Part shown: piece by piece, positions 1 to 9,214 of the stretch
Numbering within the stretch: the stretch's first letter is position 1
Layout of the letters: each line of letters opens with the position of its first letter
Source of the DNA: a virus
IMG/VR virus record: IMGVR_UViG_3300048062_000172
Location: 1 to 28,819 of that record
Direction: 5' to 3' (one strand)
DNA length: 28,819 nt
Notes under the pieces: generated by a model
Seen by the model: only the letters and a program-made list of their open reading frames with translations
The model's database searches: none
What the model was told of the DNA's origin: nothing
Translations under genes and position numbers: made by a program

Positions 1-3000
1 TATACTTCAACGTCAAACCTAAACTCATTTTTATAAGTATCAATAATATCTAGTCCTATTTTCTTAGAATATGTCAAGTTTGAGAATGTGTTTCCGTATA
101 TTCCACCTAATCTACCCTTACCTGTTGAGTTCTTTCCAAAGTAATCGGTCATTCTATACTGAAATACCATATCTACTGAAATAGCATTTTGGCTTCCACC
201 TTCTACTATTTTTTTACCATATTTCGTAGGACCATCTACTGATAAACTTTCTTGATTTATAGGTGAAAGATATAAGAAAGATCCACAAGAAAGACCTCCT
301 AATAAATATTTGTCTTCCTCTGTAAATGAGTTTTTAATAGATTTTCTAGGTATAACTGTACCACTATCATCTTTAGGTCCTGATTCGCTACCATCTCTAA
401 AAGTAATTGTAAGAGGTTGATATGCCGTTTGTAATTTGCCTCCTAGCTGATCGTTAGATCTTTTTACCGCATATTTTGGCATTGATACTGCACCTGTTGA
501 AATAATTTCACCTAAACTCATTCCGGAATTTGATTCCTCACCATCTGGACCGGTACCTTGAACTAGTGGATGAAATTTTGATAAGAAAAGACCGCTATCA
601 TATTCAGATGCACCTAATTGTGAAATGGAAACTACATCAGGTGAATCACCAGTATTACCTAAACCATTAAATGTACCATTCCAAATAAAATCATCACTAC
701 CACCTAGATCACTAGACAAACCGGTATGAATAGCCGCGAAAGAAGCATCAGAGAAGTCTCTTAAGTGAGTTCTATTTGGAATCCCAATAGTACCAGATAC
801 CGCGTATGATAATCCATATTCGGCGGTTGTTACACCTGATAAATTTGCCTTTCTTGTTGCGTCTGTATCAGGATTTGTAGTTGAATATAAATTACCGTTA
901 TTTGCTAGATTTTTAAATCTAGAATAAATAAATTGACCATTTAACTGCGTAGATTGATCTGGAGAATCTGCAAAATGATTATATGAATTCGCATCTCCTG
1001 TTAAGTTTTGATAAACGACAGGTACTTGATCGTATCGTGCTTCTTGTGTATAATAAGAATCATTTGACACCATTGAATCAGGTGCCGCGTCAGAAGCTGG
1101 CTTTAGATTTCCTGTACCTAGGTCAATTATACCTAATCCAAATTCTTGTTCAGAAGTAGAAATATATGCAGGCTGTTTTAAGTCTCCTACTATTCTAGCA
1201 CATAATTCAAGATCGGATGCCTTAGTATTATGTAATTCTATCTTAAAGTTTTTAGTTACTATATAGCCTTTAGTTTCTCCTGTAGGAGCATCATCTACAT
1301 AATATCCTGCAAATATTTTAGCAGTAGAATTGTTTTTAACTAAAGTAACATCTCCGTCTTCATCTATAATTTTAACTTGTAATTCACCAACCGCTCCAGA
1401 AACCTGTGCCTGTAATCTTTCTAATTGATTTTGTAATTCTAATAGTTTATCATATACACTAATAGGTGTCTGTTCTCCTGTTAAAAATCCTGAAGCAACA
1501 GTATCAGCTTGGTGTGCGTAATAAGTATCTCCTGCAGTAAATCCATCGTCTAAGTGAGTAAATAAACCTTGAGACTCTAAATCATCGTTGATTTCTACCT
1601 TAACATTATCTAAATCGTTTTGATTAACTAATGTATTAGCTCCGTCTGTTGCTATTTCTCCTTCTGGGAATGGAATAGTAATTATCTCAGACCATTCTGA
1701 TTCAACTGGTGTTTGTGGAAAACCAGCTTCAGAAACAGATTTTACCATTAATTCTATCTTTTCTCCAGGTTGAATTGGTAAATCAATTGAATTAAAATTA
1801 ATAGCTTGTGAATCTTCTTCAGATTCTATAATCCATCTATAACCTCCATCGGCCTGCTTTTCTCTTTTTCTAATAGGTCCTTTAACTTCAACCCAATTTG
1901 AAAAAGCAGCAGTCTTTTTATTAAATTTAATTTGTTCTATTACAGAAGTTTTACCAGTCGCAGAAATGTATCTATATCTTGCTACGAACTGAACTACTTC
2001 TTGTGAAATTTCATCACCAACTTTTTTAGCGTCTGGAATAGACCAAAAACCTCTAACTCTATATTTTGGAGTTACCTTTGGTAATTCGTTAGATTCCGCA
2101 ATAGCCTTTATTTCGCTAACGCTTGAAGAAAATACCTTTGTTTCTGCCTCTTTTTCTCTTACTAAAGAAACTAATTCATTCTTTTCCCTATTTCTTTCAA
2201 TCTTAGAAGAAAACTTTTTAGTAGCAATTAATTTTCTCTTCTTTTTAATAGTAGTGTCTAATTTCTTAATTACTTCTTTGGCTTTTACTTTATCTGCCTT
2301 AATCTTCTTAACTTTTTCAACACTAGCATTATCTGTTAAATGCTTATTAATCTGAGTAACTTTAAAGTTATCTACTTCAACTTCTGGTGAATCTGGAATA
2401 AGACCTTCAGATGCTGGCGGAATATAATCTACTTTAAGAGCTTTGATAAATTGACCAAAGTCTGCAACTTCTTCTTTATAATATTTTGCAAGTGTAGTGA
2501 CTATGCCATCCTCATTTTGAATAGTTAATTCATTAGAATAAAACGCAACACCTGGTGAAAAATCAGTAGCAGGTATTTTAGAAATAGGATCGATTGGTTT
2601 TACAAAGACAACTTGCCTTTCGTCAAACCCAACTTTAACGTCTATTGAAACTGATGCGTCAATATCTTTATAAATTCTTAATGCCTTTGCTCCTATTTTT
2701 ATAGGTGCATATCCTTCCATTAATGATAATTCTACCTGAGAAGTAGAAGAGTCAATAGAAGAAACCCTATATCTAGTATTATATTCCTTTGTATTCACGA
2801 CCAGTGAATCTCCTACTTTAAGAGATTCAGTGTCTTTCATCTCCTTATTAGAATCTGAATATGTTAATTTATTTAAAGTGTATACTTTAACTGTTTTAGT
2901 TTGAGTGATTCCATCTACTAATAGGGTTTTCTGTACATTTTCTACTTTTAATACATCTAATTCTCCATTATATTGGATAGATCTAATTGGCATATCAACC

Positions 3001-3599
3001 GTTTCCGCATCTATTCTATATTTTAATCCATCTTCTTTTATTTTAGAGATAAATTTAGAATAGTTTACATCGTTTTGACCTTTAAATATTTCATCAAAAG
3101 CCTCCGTAGAAGAAACATGATCTTTGTCAAAAATAAATCTTTCTGTATAAACTCTTTCAGTGTCTACTGGAATTTGACCCTTTACATCTAGATTAATAGT
3201 TAATAATGGGTTTAAAAAATCCTCAAAGAAATCATTTAATTTAGTGTTAAATTCTTTAGGGGTTGCTAAATTAGTAATAGGGGCTGAGGGGCCTTTTAAC
3301 TTTGAAGTATGTATTCTTCTATAAGAACCATCCTTTAATCTTACATTAGCGCTTGATGTATCTAATCCACTTATAGACGTTAAATTCTTATCAATTCTTT
3401 CAATTTCTCTTTTCAAAAATCCAAACGCTGGAATTTGAATCGCTGTCATTTCTCCAGTGCGATTGTCAAATAAATCAATTGTAACTGTTTCTTTATCTGT
3501 AGAAATAGCCTCATTGATACGCTCAAAAGTTTCTAAAGAATTAGTGTTTAATTCAAGAAACTGTTCAAGTAGATGTGATATAGAATTGCTAGCGCTCAT
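1..3599 (-). CDS. Large peripheral baseplate / fibre-like structural protein, 3' end outside the window
   Basis: I read this frame directly: an ATG at 3597-3599 opens a frame that stays free of stops to base 1, giving at least 1199 residues, so the C-terminus lies beyond the left edge. Residues about 419-494 are a Lys/Glu-rich helical, probably coiled-coil, stretch. Residues about 508-645 look like one or two fibronectin-III/Ig-like beta domains, and a second short coiled coil lies near 713-733. The rest is Gly/Ser/Thr/Asn-rich and beta-like, as in fibres. It is the last visible gene of the baseplate series and starts 2 bases after the preceding gene's stop codon. By position it could correspond to T4 gp10 or a proximal fibre, but I see no diagnostic motif. 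The leader is A/T-only with no Shine-Dalgarno. That it is a virion structural protein is fairly sure; its exact identity is not. Confidence 0.75.
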   Translation of the reverse strand, partial: MSASNSISHLLEQFLELNTNSLETFERINEAISTDKETVTIDLFDNRTGEMTAIQIPAFGFLKREIERIDKNLTSISGLDTSSANVRLKDGSYRRIHTSKLKGPSAPITNLATPKEFNTKLNDFFEDFLNPLLTINLDVKGQIPVDTERVYTERFIFDKDHVSSTEAFDEIFKGQNDVNYSKFISKIKEDGLKYRIDAETVDMPIRSIQYNGELDVLKVENVQKTLLVDGITQTKTVKVYTLNKLTYSDSNKEMKDTESLKVGDSLVVNTKEYNTRYRVSSIDSSTSQVELSLMEGYAPIKIGAKALRIYKDIDASVSIDVKVGFDERQVVFVKPIDPISKIPATDFSPGVAFYSNELTIQNEDGIVTTLAKYYKEEVADFGQFIKALKVDYIPPASEGLIPDSPEVEVDNFKVTQINKHLTDNASVEKVKKIKADKVKAKEVIKKLDTTIKKKRKLIATKKFSSKIERNREKNELVSLVREKEAETKVFSSSVSEIKAIAESNELPKVTPKYRVRGFWSIPDAKKVGDEISQEVVQFVARYRYISATGKTSVIEQIKFNKKTAAFSNWVEVKGPIRKREKQADGGYRWIIESEEDSQAINFNSIDLPIQPGEKIELMVKSVSEAGFPQTPVESEWSEIITIPFPEGEIATDGANTLVNQNDLDNVKVEINDDLESQGLFTHLDDGFTAGDTYYAHQADTVASGFLTGEQTPISVYDKLLELQNQLERLQAQVSGAVGELQVKIIDEDGDVTLVKNNSTAKIFAGYYVDDAPTGETKGYIVTKNFKIELHNTKASDLELCARIVGDLKQPAYISTSEQEFGLGIIDLGTGNLKPASDAAPDSMVSNDSYYTQEARYDQVPVVYQNLTGDANSYNHFADSPDQSTQLNGQFIYSRFKNLANNGNLYSTTNPDTDATRKANLSGVTTAEYGLSYAVSGTIGIPNRTHLRDFSDASFAAIHTGLSSDLGGSDDFIWNGTFNGLGNTGDSPDVVSISQLGASEYDSGLFLSKFHPLVQGTGPDGEESNSGMSLGEIISTGAVSMPKYAVKRSNDQLGGKLQTAYQPLTITFRDGSESGPKDDSGTVIPRKSIKNSFTEEDKYLLGGLSCGSFLYLSPINQESLSVDGPTKYGKKIVEGGSQNAISVDMVFQYRMTDYFGKNSTGKGRLGGIYGNTFSNLTYSKKIGLDIIDTYKNEFRFDVEV

Positions 3600-3600
3600 A

Positions 3601-5589
3601 TTATCTTAAAATATCGTATTCAAACGTTTTATTTACTTCATCTATACAGATTATTTCTATGTATGGAATATCACTTATCAAAGATGATGATGGAATGGAT
3701 AATTTTTGTGACCATCCATTATTCTTATCTGTCCATAGTGTAATAGAATTAGTTGATAGATTTTTAATTTTATTTTTAAAAGTTACTCTGACTACCTGTC
3801 CTTTTTTCCAAGAAGACACAGTATCGTCTAAGTATATATTTAGATTAGAATCAAAGTCCTCGTTTTGGTCTGTATAAATTCTAACTAAGTTATCAAAAGT
3901 TTTAAGTCTTTGCCAAACAGCTTTAGTTCCAGATTCAGAAGGTAAAAAAGGGCCATCTGAATTAAGCTCTCTTTCGTTAATAGAAGAGACAGTATCATAA
4001 ACATACGACTGACTTAAATTATAACCAAAATTAGAATTATTTATTCTAACTTTACCGTTTCCTGTTTTATCAATGGACACTCCTGTGTTACCCGACTCTA
4101 ATACGTCTGTGTTATATTGTATTTCCGCAGGAATTACACCAGATATCACCTGGTTTAACCTAGAATTAGTATTAGTTATTAAATCTAAAAGTGTTCTTTC
4201 ATCTTGGAAATTTAATGTAGCATTTTCTAAATCTGCTTCTACCGAATCTAATCTAGTATTTAATCCTTGTAAACTTTCTGAGTTTAGTAAAAAGCTCTCT
4301 AGCATTTCTACCTTCTCTGCAATCGCATTATATCTTTTATTAGCGTCTCTTAATAGTTGTGCCGCATTTTCTAATGTAGACGTTGTATCTAGGAAAATAT
4401 CCATAGAGAATGTTGAATAATCATTAACATTCTTTTCAACACCAACGTTGTCTAACGAAGAATTAAATTTTAAATTTAATTTGAGAGCAAATGCATTACC
4501 ATTAAGACCTGTAACTTCGTTAGGTTTGTATTTTGTAAGCTCAGGAATATACCATCCATCGTTAGTCGTATCTTCTTTCCAATTATCTAATAATATTATA
4601 CCGTATAAATTCGTTGCTTTATTTCCATTATTAGACTTAGAATATAAATCATAGTAAACTAGTATTGCATTGAATCTAAAATCTCCACCTCTTTGTGAAT
4701 AATCTAATATAGTATTTAGCTTTGGATCATTAATTATTTTAGAATATGCACTTGCATTAAAATCAATTCCAAAACCAGGTATTTCATTAACATTCGTATT
4801 ATATGTGCCATCGTCTTGATCGGTATATGTTTCAAGATTTAAATATGGATCAGGGTGTATATCATCTATAGATCTTCCAGATAAAGCTTCTCCTGGTGTA
4901 AATTTAATATTATTAGTATTGAAAGGAGAAGAAGTTAATAAAACCTCAGGGGTATATCCTACTGAAGAAGGAACGTTTACAAATATTTCATTGTATTGTT
5001 GACCTTTATAATTTTTATCATTGGTTACATCTATATTTCCAATATATTTGATGACTTTACTATATTCTGAACCTGATTGAAGAGAATCGTCTAATTCTAT
5101 CATTCTAGAATATCCTGTAGAAACCTCTTGGGAAGTTGCGGTTCTAACTCTAAACGCGTTAATGTGATAAAGATATTTAAAAAATATTTTTTCTGCATCA
5201 CTCTGAAATAATACGTCGTCAAAATCGTCATTGCTTTCAGGGTTTAAAAGCATATTCTCTAAATTCAAAGCATAGCTTTGAAAAGTTTGTGCAAAATGAA
5301 CATTACCGTTTCCGTCATGTAAAGTATCATTGTAAGCACTGGCGCCTTCACCACCTCCACCTTCGAATAATCTGTTATATTCAATATAGTTAGGTCCAAC
5401 ATAATCAGGGTTATTCGGATCGCTTTGAATTGAATCTGCGTATACTGGCAAGTCTAATAGCGCAAATTTAGAAAATTCAAAATTAATATCTGGATTATAA
5501 TAGGCGCGAGTAAGATCTCTTGCTGCGTTAGCAAAAGCATACATCGTACCGCCCTGTTCCTGTGGAATCCTTATTAGTGGTGTAGCCAT
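3601..5589 (-). CDS. Baseplate/fibre-like structural protein (662 aa)
   Basis: I do not recognise a specific family. The first 390 or so residues are mixed beta-rich sequence full of Asn, Asp, Tyr and Ser, including a hydrophobic strand pair LYGIILLDNW, which suggests a virion protein. Residues about 403-483 are a heptad-like helical segment (LENAAQLL, KVEMLESFL, RLDSVEADL), a likely trimeric coiled coil. It is followed by a beta-rich C-terminal region (about 484-662) that could be a small fibre-tip or carbohydrate-binding-like module. The gene sits between a small fibre-like gene and the very large gene that ends the window, downstream of gp6 and gp7 equivalents. That is where T4-like phages keep gp8 to gp11 and short-fibre genes. 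No signal peptide or membrane segment is seen. The structural role is inferred from context and composition. Confidence 0.75.
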   Translation of the reverse strand: MATPLIRIPQEQGGTMYAFANAARDLTRAYYNPDINFEFSKFALLDLPVYADSIQSDPNNPDYVGPNYIEYNRLFEGGGGEGASAYNDTLHDGNGNVHFAQTFQSYALNLENMLLNPESNDDFDDVLFQSDAEKIFFKYLYHINAFRVRTATSQEVSTGYSRMIELDDSLQSGSEYSKVIKYIGNIDVTNDKNYKGQQYNEIFVNVPSSVGYTPEVLLTSSPFNTNNIKFTPGEALSGRSIDDIHPDPYLNLETYTDQDDGTYNTNVNEIPGFGIDFNASAYSKIINDPKLNTILDYSQRGGDFRFNAILVYYDLYSKSNNGNKATNLYGIILLDNWKEDTTNDGWYIPELTKYKPNEVTGLNGNAFALKLNLKFNSSLDNVGVEKNVNDYSTFSMDIFLDTTSTLENAAQLLRDANKRYNAIAEKVEMLESFLLNSESLQGLNTRLDSVEADLENATLNFQDERTLLDLITNTNSRLNQVISGVIPAEIQYNTDVLESGNTGVSIDKTGNGKVRINNSNFGYNLSQSYVYDTVSSINERELNSDGPFLPSESGTKAVWQRLKTFDNLVRIYTDQNEDFDSNLNIYLDDTVSSWKKGQVVRVTFKNKIKNLSTNSITLWTDKNNGWSQKLSIPSSSLISDIPYIEIICIDEVNKTFEYDILR

Positions 5590-5614
5590 CTAATTAAAAC
5601 TTTTTATTTTATAA

Positions 5615-6163
5615 TTAAGCAATTGTAGCGTTATAAGAACCTACAATATACCATTTTCCGTTGTTATCTCCCATTAAGCTAATACTACCACCTTGTAAAA
5701 CGGTAATAGATGTTGCACCGTGAATTAATGCAGCTGTTAAGTCCATTGTAAACTCAACACTAGCGGCAATTGTTAATAATTGTCCACTAGTAGAAGCACC
5801 TAATGAAATAGGGTCAGAACCAGTGTACTCATATGCACCTAATGAAGGGGTTGCTGTGGGGAAATTAGCGGTATCTGCGAAAGAAACCTGTAAAGATTTT
5901 TCTAAAATAACGTTCTCTTTAAATGTGGATTCTACTCCTGATTCAAGAGAAGATCCTGTTACACTAAATGTAGATAAAGAACCGTTATTTAAAGAAAGAG
6001 TTCCCGCAGAAACAGCACCTGTTAAAGTTAACGTAGAGTTTGTCGTGTCTAGAACGTTTGCAATTAAACCTAATTCTTCATTTACATTATCAAAGTTATT
6101 ATTGATAGTAAGTCTAGAAGAAGAAAGGCTATGCGTTCCTAAAATTGTTGTAATACTTGCCAT
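5615..6163 (-). CDS. Small tail-fibre-like / baseplate peripheral protein (182 aa)
   Basis: A short protein, low in charge and rich in Ser, Thr, Ala, Gly and Leu. The N-terminus contains SSSRLTINNNFDNVNEEL, a pattern of a helical start followed by Asn-rich turns often seen at the attachment end of phage fibre and baseplate proteins. Residues about 40-110 show alternating hydrophobic/Ser-Thr strands (SAGTLSLNNGSLSTFSVTG), suggesting a beta-helix or trimeric beta fibre. The C-terminal 70 residues look like a compact beta domain ending in a Gly/Asn/Trp-containing strand (GDNNGKWYIVGS). It lies directly after the gp7-like gene, with the start codon overlapping that gene's surroundings by only a short A/T leader. 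An accessory fibre or baseplate decoration is the best reading; no enzymatic motif is visible. Confidence 0.7.
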   Translation of the reverse strand: MASITTILGTHSLSSSRLTINNNFDNVNEELGLIANVLDTTNSTLTLTGAVSAGTLSLNNGSLSTFSVTGSSLESGVESTFKENVILEKSLQVSFADTANFPTATPSLGAYEYTGSDPISLGASTSGQLLTIAASVEFTMDLTAALIHGATSITVLQGGSISLMGDNNGKWYIVGSYNATIA

Positions 6164-6164
6164 T

Positions 6165-8942
6165 TTATTTAATTGTTAAGATGTTTTTTCTTGTTATGTT
6201 TTTATTTCCGTTAATATCAGTTAATTCTAGCTCAATACTATATTCTCCCTTCGTGTCAAATAAGTATGTCAGCCACTGATTATCATAATATATATCTTCT
6301 TTTTTTACACTATTATTTATCAATCTCCATTTCTGATTAATTACACCCGGCATTTTAGTTAAATCGTATGAAAACGTCATATGATTAAGAAGATTAATAG
6401 CACCGTGGTCATCAATAACGTAGGTATCGTTAAAGCTAGGGTTGTAAGTTTGATATTTAACAAAGCTGCTAGGGTCTATATTTCCCGTGGTTGTTGTCGC
6501 ATTGTAAAAATCATACAATTGATTAGGTTGCTTAGAAACAACTAACATATAATTACATAGATCGGCGCCATCAAAGTTATTTATTATATTGCCATCTGTA
6601 TCTTCATATACTGGGTTCCAATTAAACTTGGTAAAGATAGGCCATTGATTAGGATTTAAATTATTTAATTCTTCTTTCAGATTTTCCCATGCAGCAAAAT
6701 CAGTGTTAGAGGTAGGATATGTAGAAATAGGAGAATATTCTTCAACTATTTCAAGACCTGTTAAATTGTCTATTTGCGAAACAGAAATAGTACCATTTAT
6801 CGCTCCATTTATTTCTAATTTAAACGAAGAGTTTAAATCTGGACCTACTCTCGTTTGATCCCAACTAATAGAAGGTCCATCATTCCATACCTGCTTTCTA
6901 AGTTTTTTCCATTGATATGGTCCAGTTGTTTCATTAAATCCGGTAGGAGTATTTGAGTCTGCAAATCTTCTAACTATTGAAAACTCTTTTCCGTCTTCAT
7001 CGCTATTTAGATAATTAGCCCTATCTAATGTTAAATAGTATGTTGCTATATTTTCTTCAACTGTGTTTAGGTTTTCTCTTCCCCATTCCCAAGAAGATCC
7101 GGCTTCATCCCATTGATATTTATAGTTAGACCAATCTAACTCAGGTGTTAGCCTTTGATATACTCCATATATTTCTACATTTTTAGATTTAACATTAATC
7201 TTTTCGTTATGACTAACACTTCTAAAGTTATATAAATCCCAAAACGCAACATCTATAGAATATTCACCAACGTATGGTAATATTAATGGTAAAGTATACC
7301 AGTCCTCAACCGGCCCTCTAACACTTTTAGAATATCCTCTAGGACCTTTGATAATCCATTCAATTTCATATACACTTCTTTTCCACCAATCATCCCATGT
7401 CAAAAAAGGATCTTGCAAAGTTGATTGTCCATTTGAATGTAAAACATTTGCGTCATCATCAGTATCATTAGCATCTATATAAGTAAAGTTTGCATCGTCC
7501 CATGTGTCTTTAAGAGAAGTTCCTGATAAAATTAAAGGAGCTCCTACAGGAATTCCGGCGATAGTATTATAAGAAGACATATCTTCATCATGCCATTCCG
7601 TGTAAAATGATCTAATAGAAGCTTCTATTTCGTTTCTAATAGATTTTGAAAAAGAAAATATATCATGACCTAGTCCTTCTAATCTATAATCAACTTTTCT
7701 TAAATCTTCTATATAAATAGATTTTACTTCAGGGAAAACTTCATAGTGGACATCTTGCCCTGCATTTTGAATTTTTATTTGGTGTTGATTGTTCCATGTT
7801 CTTTGACTGACGCTATCGAAATAATCTCCTTCAGCGGTAATATCGACTATCTTAGCATTAAGGGGTAAATACTCTCTTTGTAATTTACGCTTTAAAGCAT
7901 ATAATTTTATTAATATTTCATCAGGTGAAAAATCGGTTATTTCTTCTACCTCTGGTAAATCAAATTCATTTAACCTTCCAGTAGGAACATTTAACCTATA
8001 CGCTAAAGAAAATCTAGAGGTTTTCTTTTGATTAGAATTAGGTAAATTAGTATTTCTGCTTTTCTTTGCTAGGAAACCTACTTCAGTTTGATTAGCAACA
8101 GGCACCACGATCATTTTTCCAAAACCTTCTGCCTTTTCGTTTATATTTAACCAATACTCTCTAAGGCTTACATTGCTATATCCGAAAAAATCTATTATTC
8201 CCAATAGGGCTTTATAAGTTCCTATGAATGGCTTTATAGTAGAAGCCTGTAATAAAAGCTCTTTTCTTTTTGCATTTAATAGTTTATAATCTACTCCTAA
8301 ATCTTTAATGTCAGAATCTCTAAATATTAGATAATCCATTTCGTCAAGATTAAGGGCCATGTTTGTTAAAAGAGTTTTAAGCCTTTCGTCTTCTGCAACA
8401 ACTTCACCGTATACTTTTATTTCGGCTATTTTAGTTTCTACTCCATCCTGGTCTGCGAATACTTCTAGCTTTCGTATATGAAATCCTTCAATTTCAGAAC
8501 TTAAAGCTATATTAGCCAAACACGCAGTAGGGTGTAAAGCGGTTGCATTTAAAGGAACTACCTTAAATCCCTCAGAATCTAGCCCATTATAAAAAGAACT
8601 ATCTCTCATTTCGCTAGTTTGAAAATTATCTACATTAACCTCATAATCTCCATTTTTCATAACACCACTGTATAGAAAAATATCCTTACTATCTCCATAT
8701 TCGGAAACAAACTTAAATTTAATAGTATTATTATTAGCGTCTGCTGAAATAGGATGAACGAACCTTACGTTATCTAATTCATCCCTAACTTCTTCTAATA
8801 CGTATAGATTTAAAGTCTCATAAAGGCCTGTTGATATTTCATTTAAAAAAACAGTACCTTTAGAATATCCTAGCGTACTATCGTATTCTAAATTTAATTC
8901 GTTAGAATTATTATCAAAAAATCTAAGATTTTGATATGACAT
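6165..8942 (-). CDS. Baseplate wedge protein, gp7/gpI-like, with PKD-like domains (925 aa)
   Basis: Placed two genes after the gp6 homologue and of a size close to T4 gp7 (about 1030 residues), which clamps the gp6 dimer in each wedge. Residues about 238-266 (GTYKALLGIIDFFGYSNV then a Tyr-Trp-Leu) match the pattern of P2 tail protein I, whose fold gp7 shares: a helix followed by an 'ideal length to pass to the next wedge' Gly-Tyr turn. Residues about 520-573 form a PKD/Ig-like segment with YVGEYSIDVAFWDLYNFRS. The last 45 residues repeat the same strand logic (KGEYSIELELTDINGNKN), so the protein seems decorated with beta-sandwich domains. The ATG at 8942 follows an A/T leader 2 bases after the previous gene. 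The family call is by pattern and gene order, not alignment. Confidence 0.7.
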   Translation of the reverse strand: MSYQNLRFFDNNSNELNLEYDSTLGYSKGTVFLNEISTGLYETLNLYVLEEVRDELDNVRFVHPISADANNNTIKFKFVSEYGDSKDIFLYSGVMKNGDYEVNVDNFQTSEMRDSSFYNGLDSEGFKVVPLNATALHPTACLANIALSSEIEGFHIRKLEVFADQDGVETKIAEIKVYGEVVAEDERLKTLLTNMALNLDEMDYLIFRDSDIKDLGVDYKLLNAKRKELLLQASTIKPFIGTYKALLGIIDFFGYSNVSLREYWLNINEKAEGFGKMIVVPVANQTEVGFLAKKSRNTNLPNSNQKKTSRFSLAYRLNVPTGRLNEFDLPEVEEITDFSPDEILIKLYALKRKLQREYLPLNAKIVDITAEGDYFDSVSQRTWNNQHQIKIQNAGQDVHYEVFPEVKSIYIEDLRKVDYRLEGLGHDIFSFSKSIRNEIEASIRSFYTEWHDEDMSSYNTIAGIPVGAPLILSGTSLKDTWDDANFTYIDANDTDDDANVLHSNGQSTLQDPFLTWDDWWKRSVYEIEWIIKGPRGYSKSVRGPVEDWYTLPLILPYVGEYSIDVAFWDLYNFRSVSHNEKINVKSKNVEIYGVYQRLTPELDWSNYKYQWDEAGSSWEWGRENLNTVEENIATYYLTLDRANYLNSDEDGKEFSIVRRFADSNTPTGFNETTGPYQWKKLRKQVWNDGPSISWDQTRVGPDLNSSFKLEINGAINGTISVSQIDNLTGLEIVEEYSPISTYPTSNTDFAAWENLKEELNNLNPNQWPIFTKFNWNPVYEDTDGNIINNFDGADLCNYMLVVSKQPNQLYDFYNATTTTGNIDPSSFVKYQTYNPSFNDTYVIDDHGAINLLNHMTFSYDLTKMPGVINQKWRLINNSVKKEDIYYDNQWLTYLFDTKGEYSIELELTDINGNKNITRKNILTIK

Positions 8943-8944
8943 TA

Positions 8945-9214
8945 TTATCTAATTTTTTTATCGTCCTTTTTCATTGTGTATGACTTATAAATTTTTAAAT
9001 AATTTACAGAATCAACCCAATCTGCTAATACCTCTTGAACGAAATTTACAAAATCATTCATTTGGTTATTTCTCCATATATGGCTAGATATAGAATTTTT
9101 TAACATGTTTTTTCTATAATCGTTTCCTAAATTTTTTCTATCATCAAAAACTGTTTCTCTAATAGAATAAATTCTTTTTTTTCTACTTTTAAAAAGACCG
9201 TTAAATAATTCCAT
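8945..9214 (-). CDS. Small basic protein of the baseplate operon, unknown function (89 aa)
   Basis: Lys/Arg/Asn-rich, predominantly helical, with no cysteine pair, signal peptide or membrane segment. The start overlaps the gp6 stop as TAATG, indicating translational coupling, and the next gene begins 2 bases after its end. Its tight position between the two wedge genes gp6 and gp7-like suggests a small wedge component or assembly factor, but nothing in the sequence shows this. The segment around residues 45-75 (IWRNNQMNDFVNFVQEV) looks amphipathic. I do not recognise the family. Confidence 0.65.
   Translation of the reverse strand: MELFNGLFKSRKKRIYSIRETVFDDRKNLGNDYRKNMLKNSISSHIWRNNQMNDFVNFVQEVLADWVDSVNYLKIYKSYTMKKDDKKIR

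Noticed and set aside
3526-3599. LLEQFLELN near the start of the large left-edge protein, resembling the targeting peptide
   Set aside because: It lacks the Lys-x-F-E-Q-F spacing and a following (L/I)-x-E at the right place, and a baseplate protein is not expected to enter the head.
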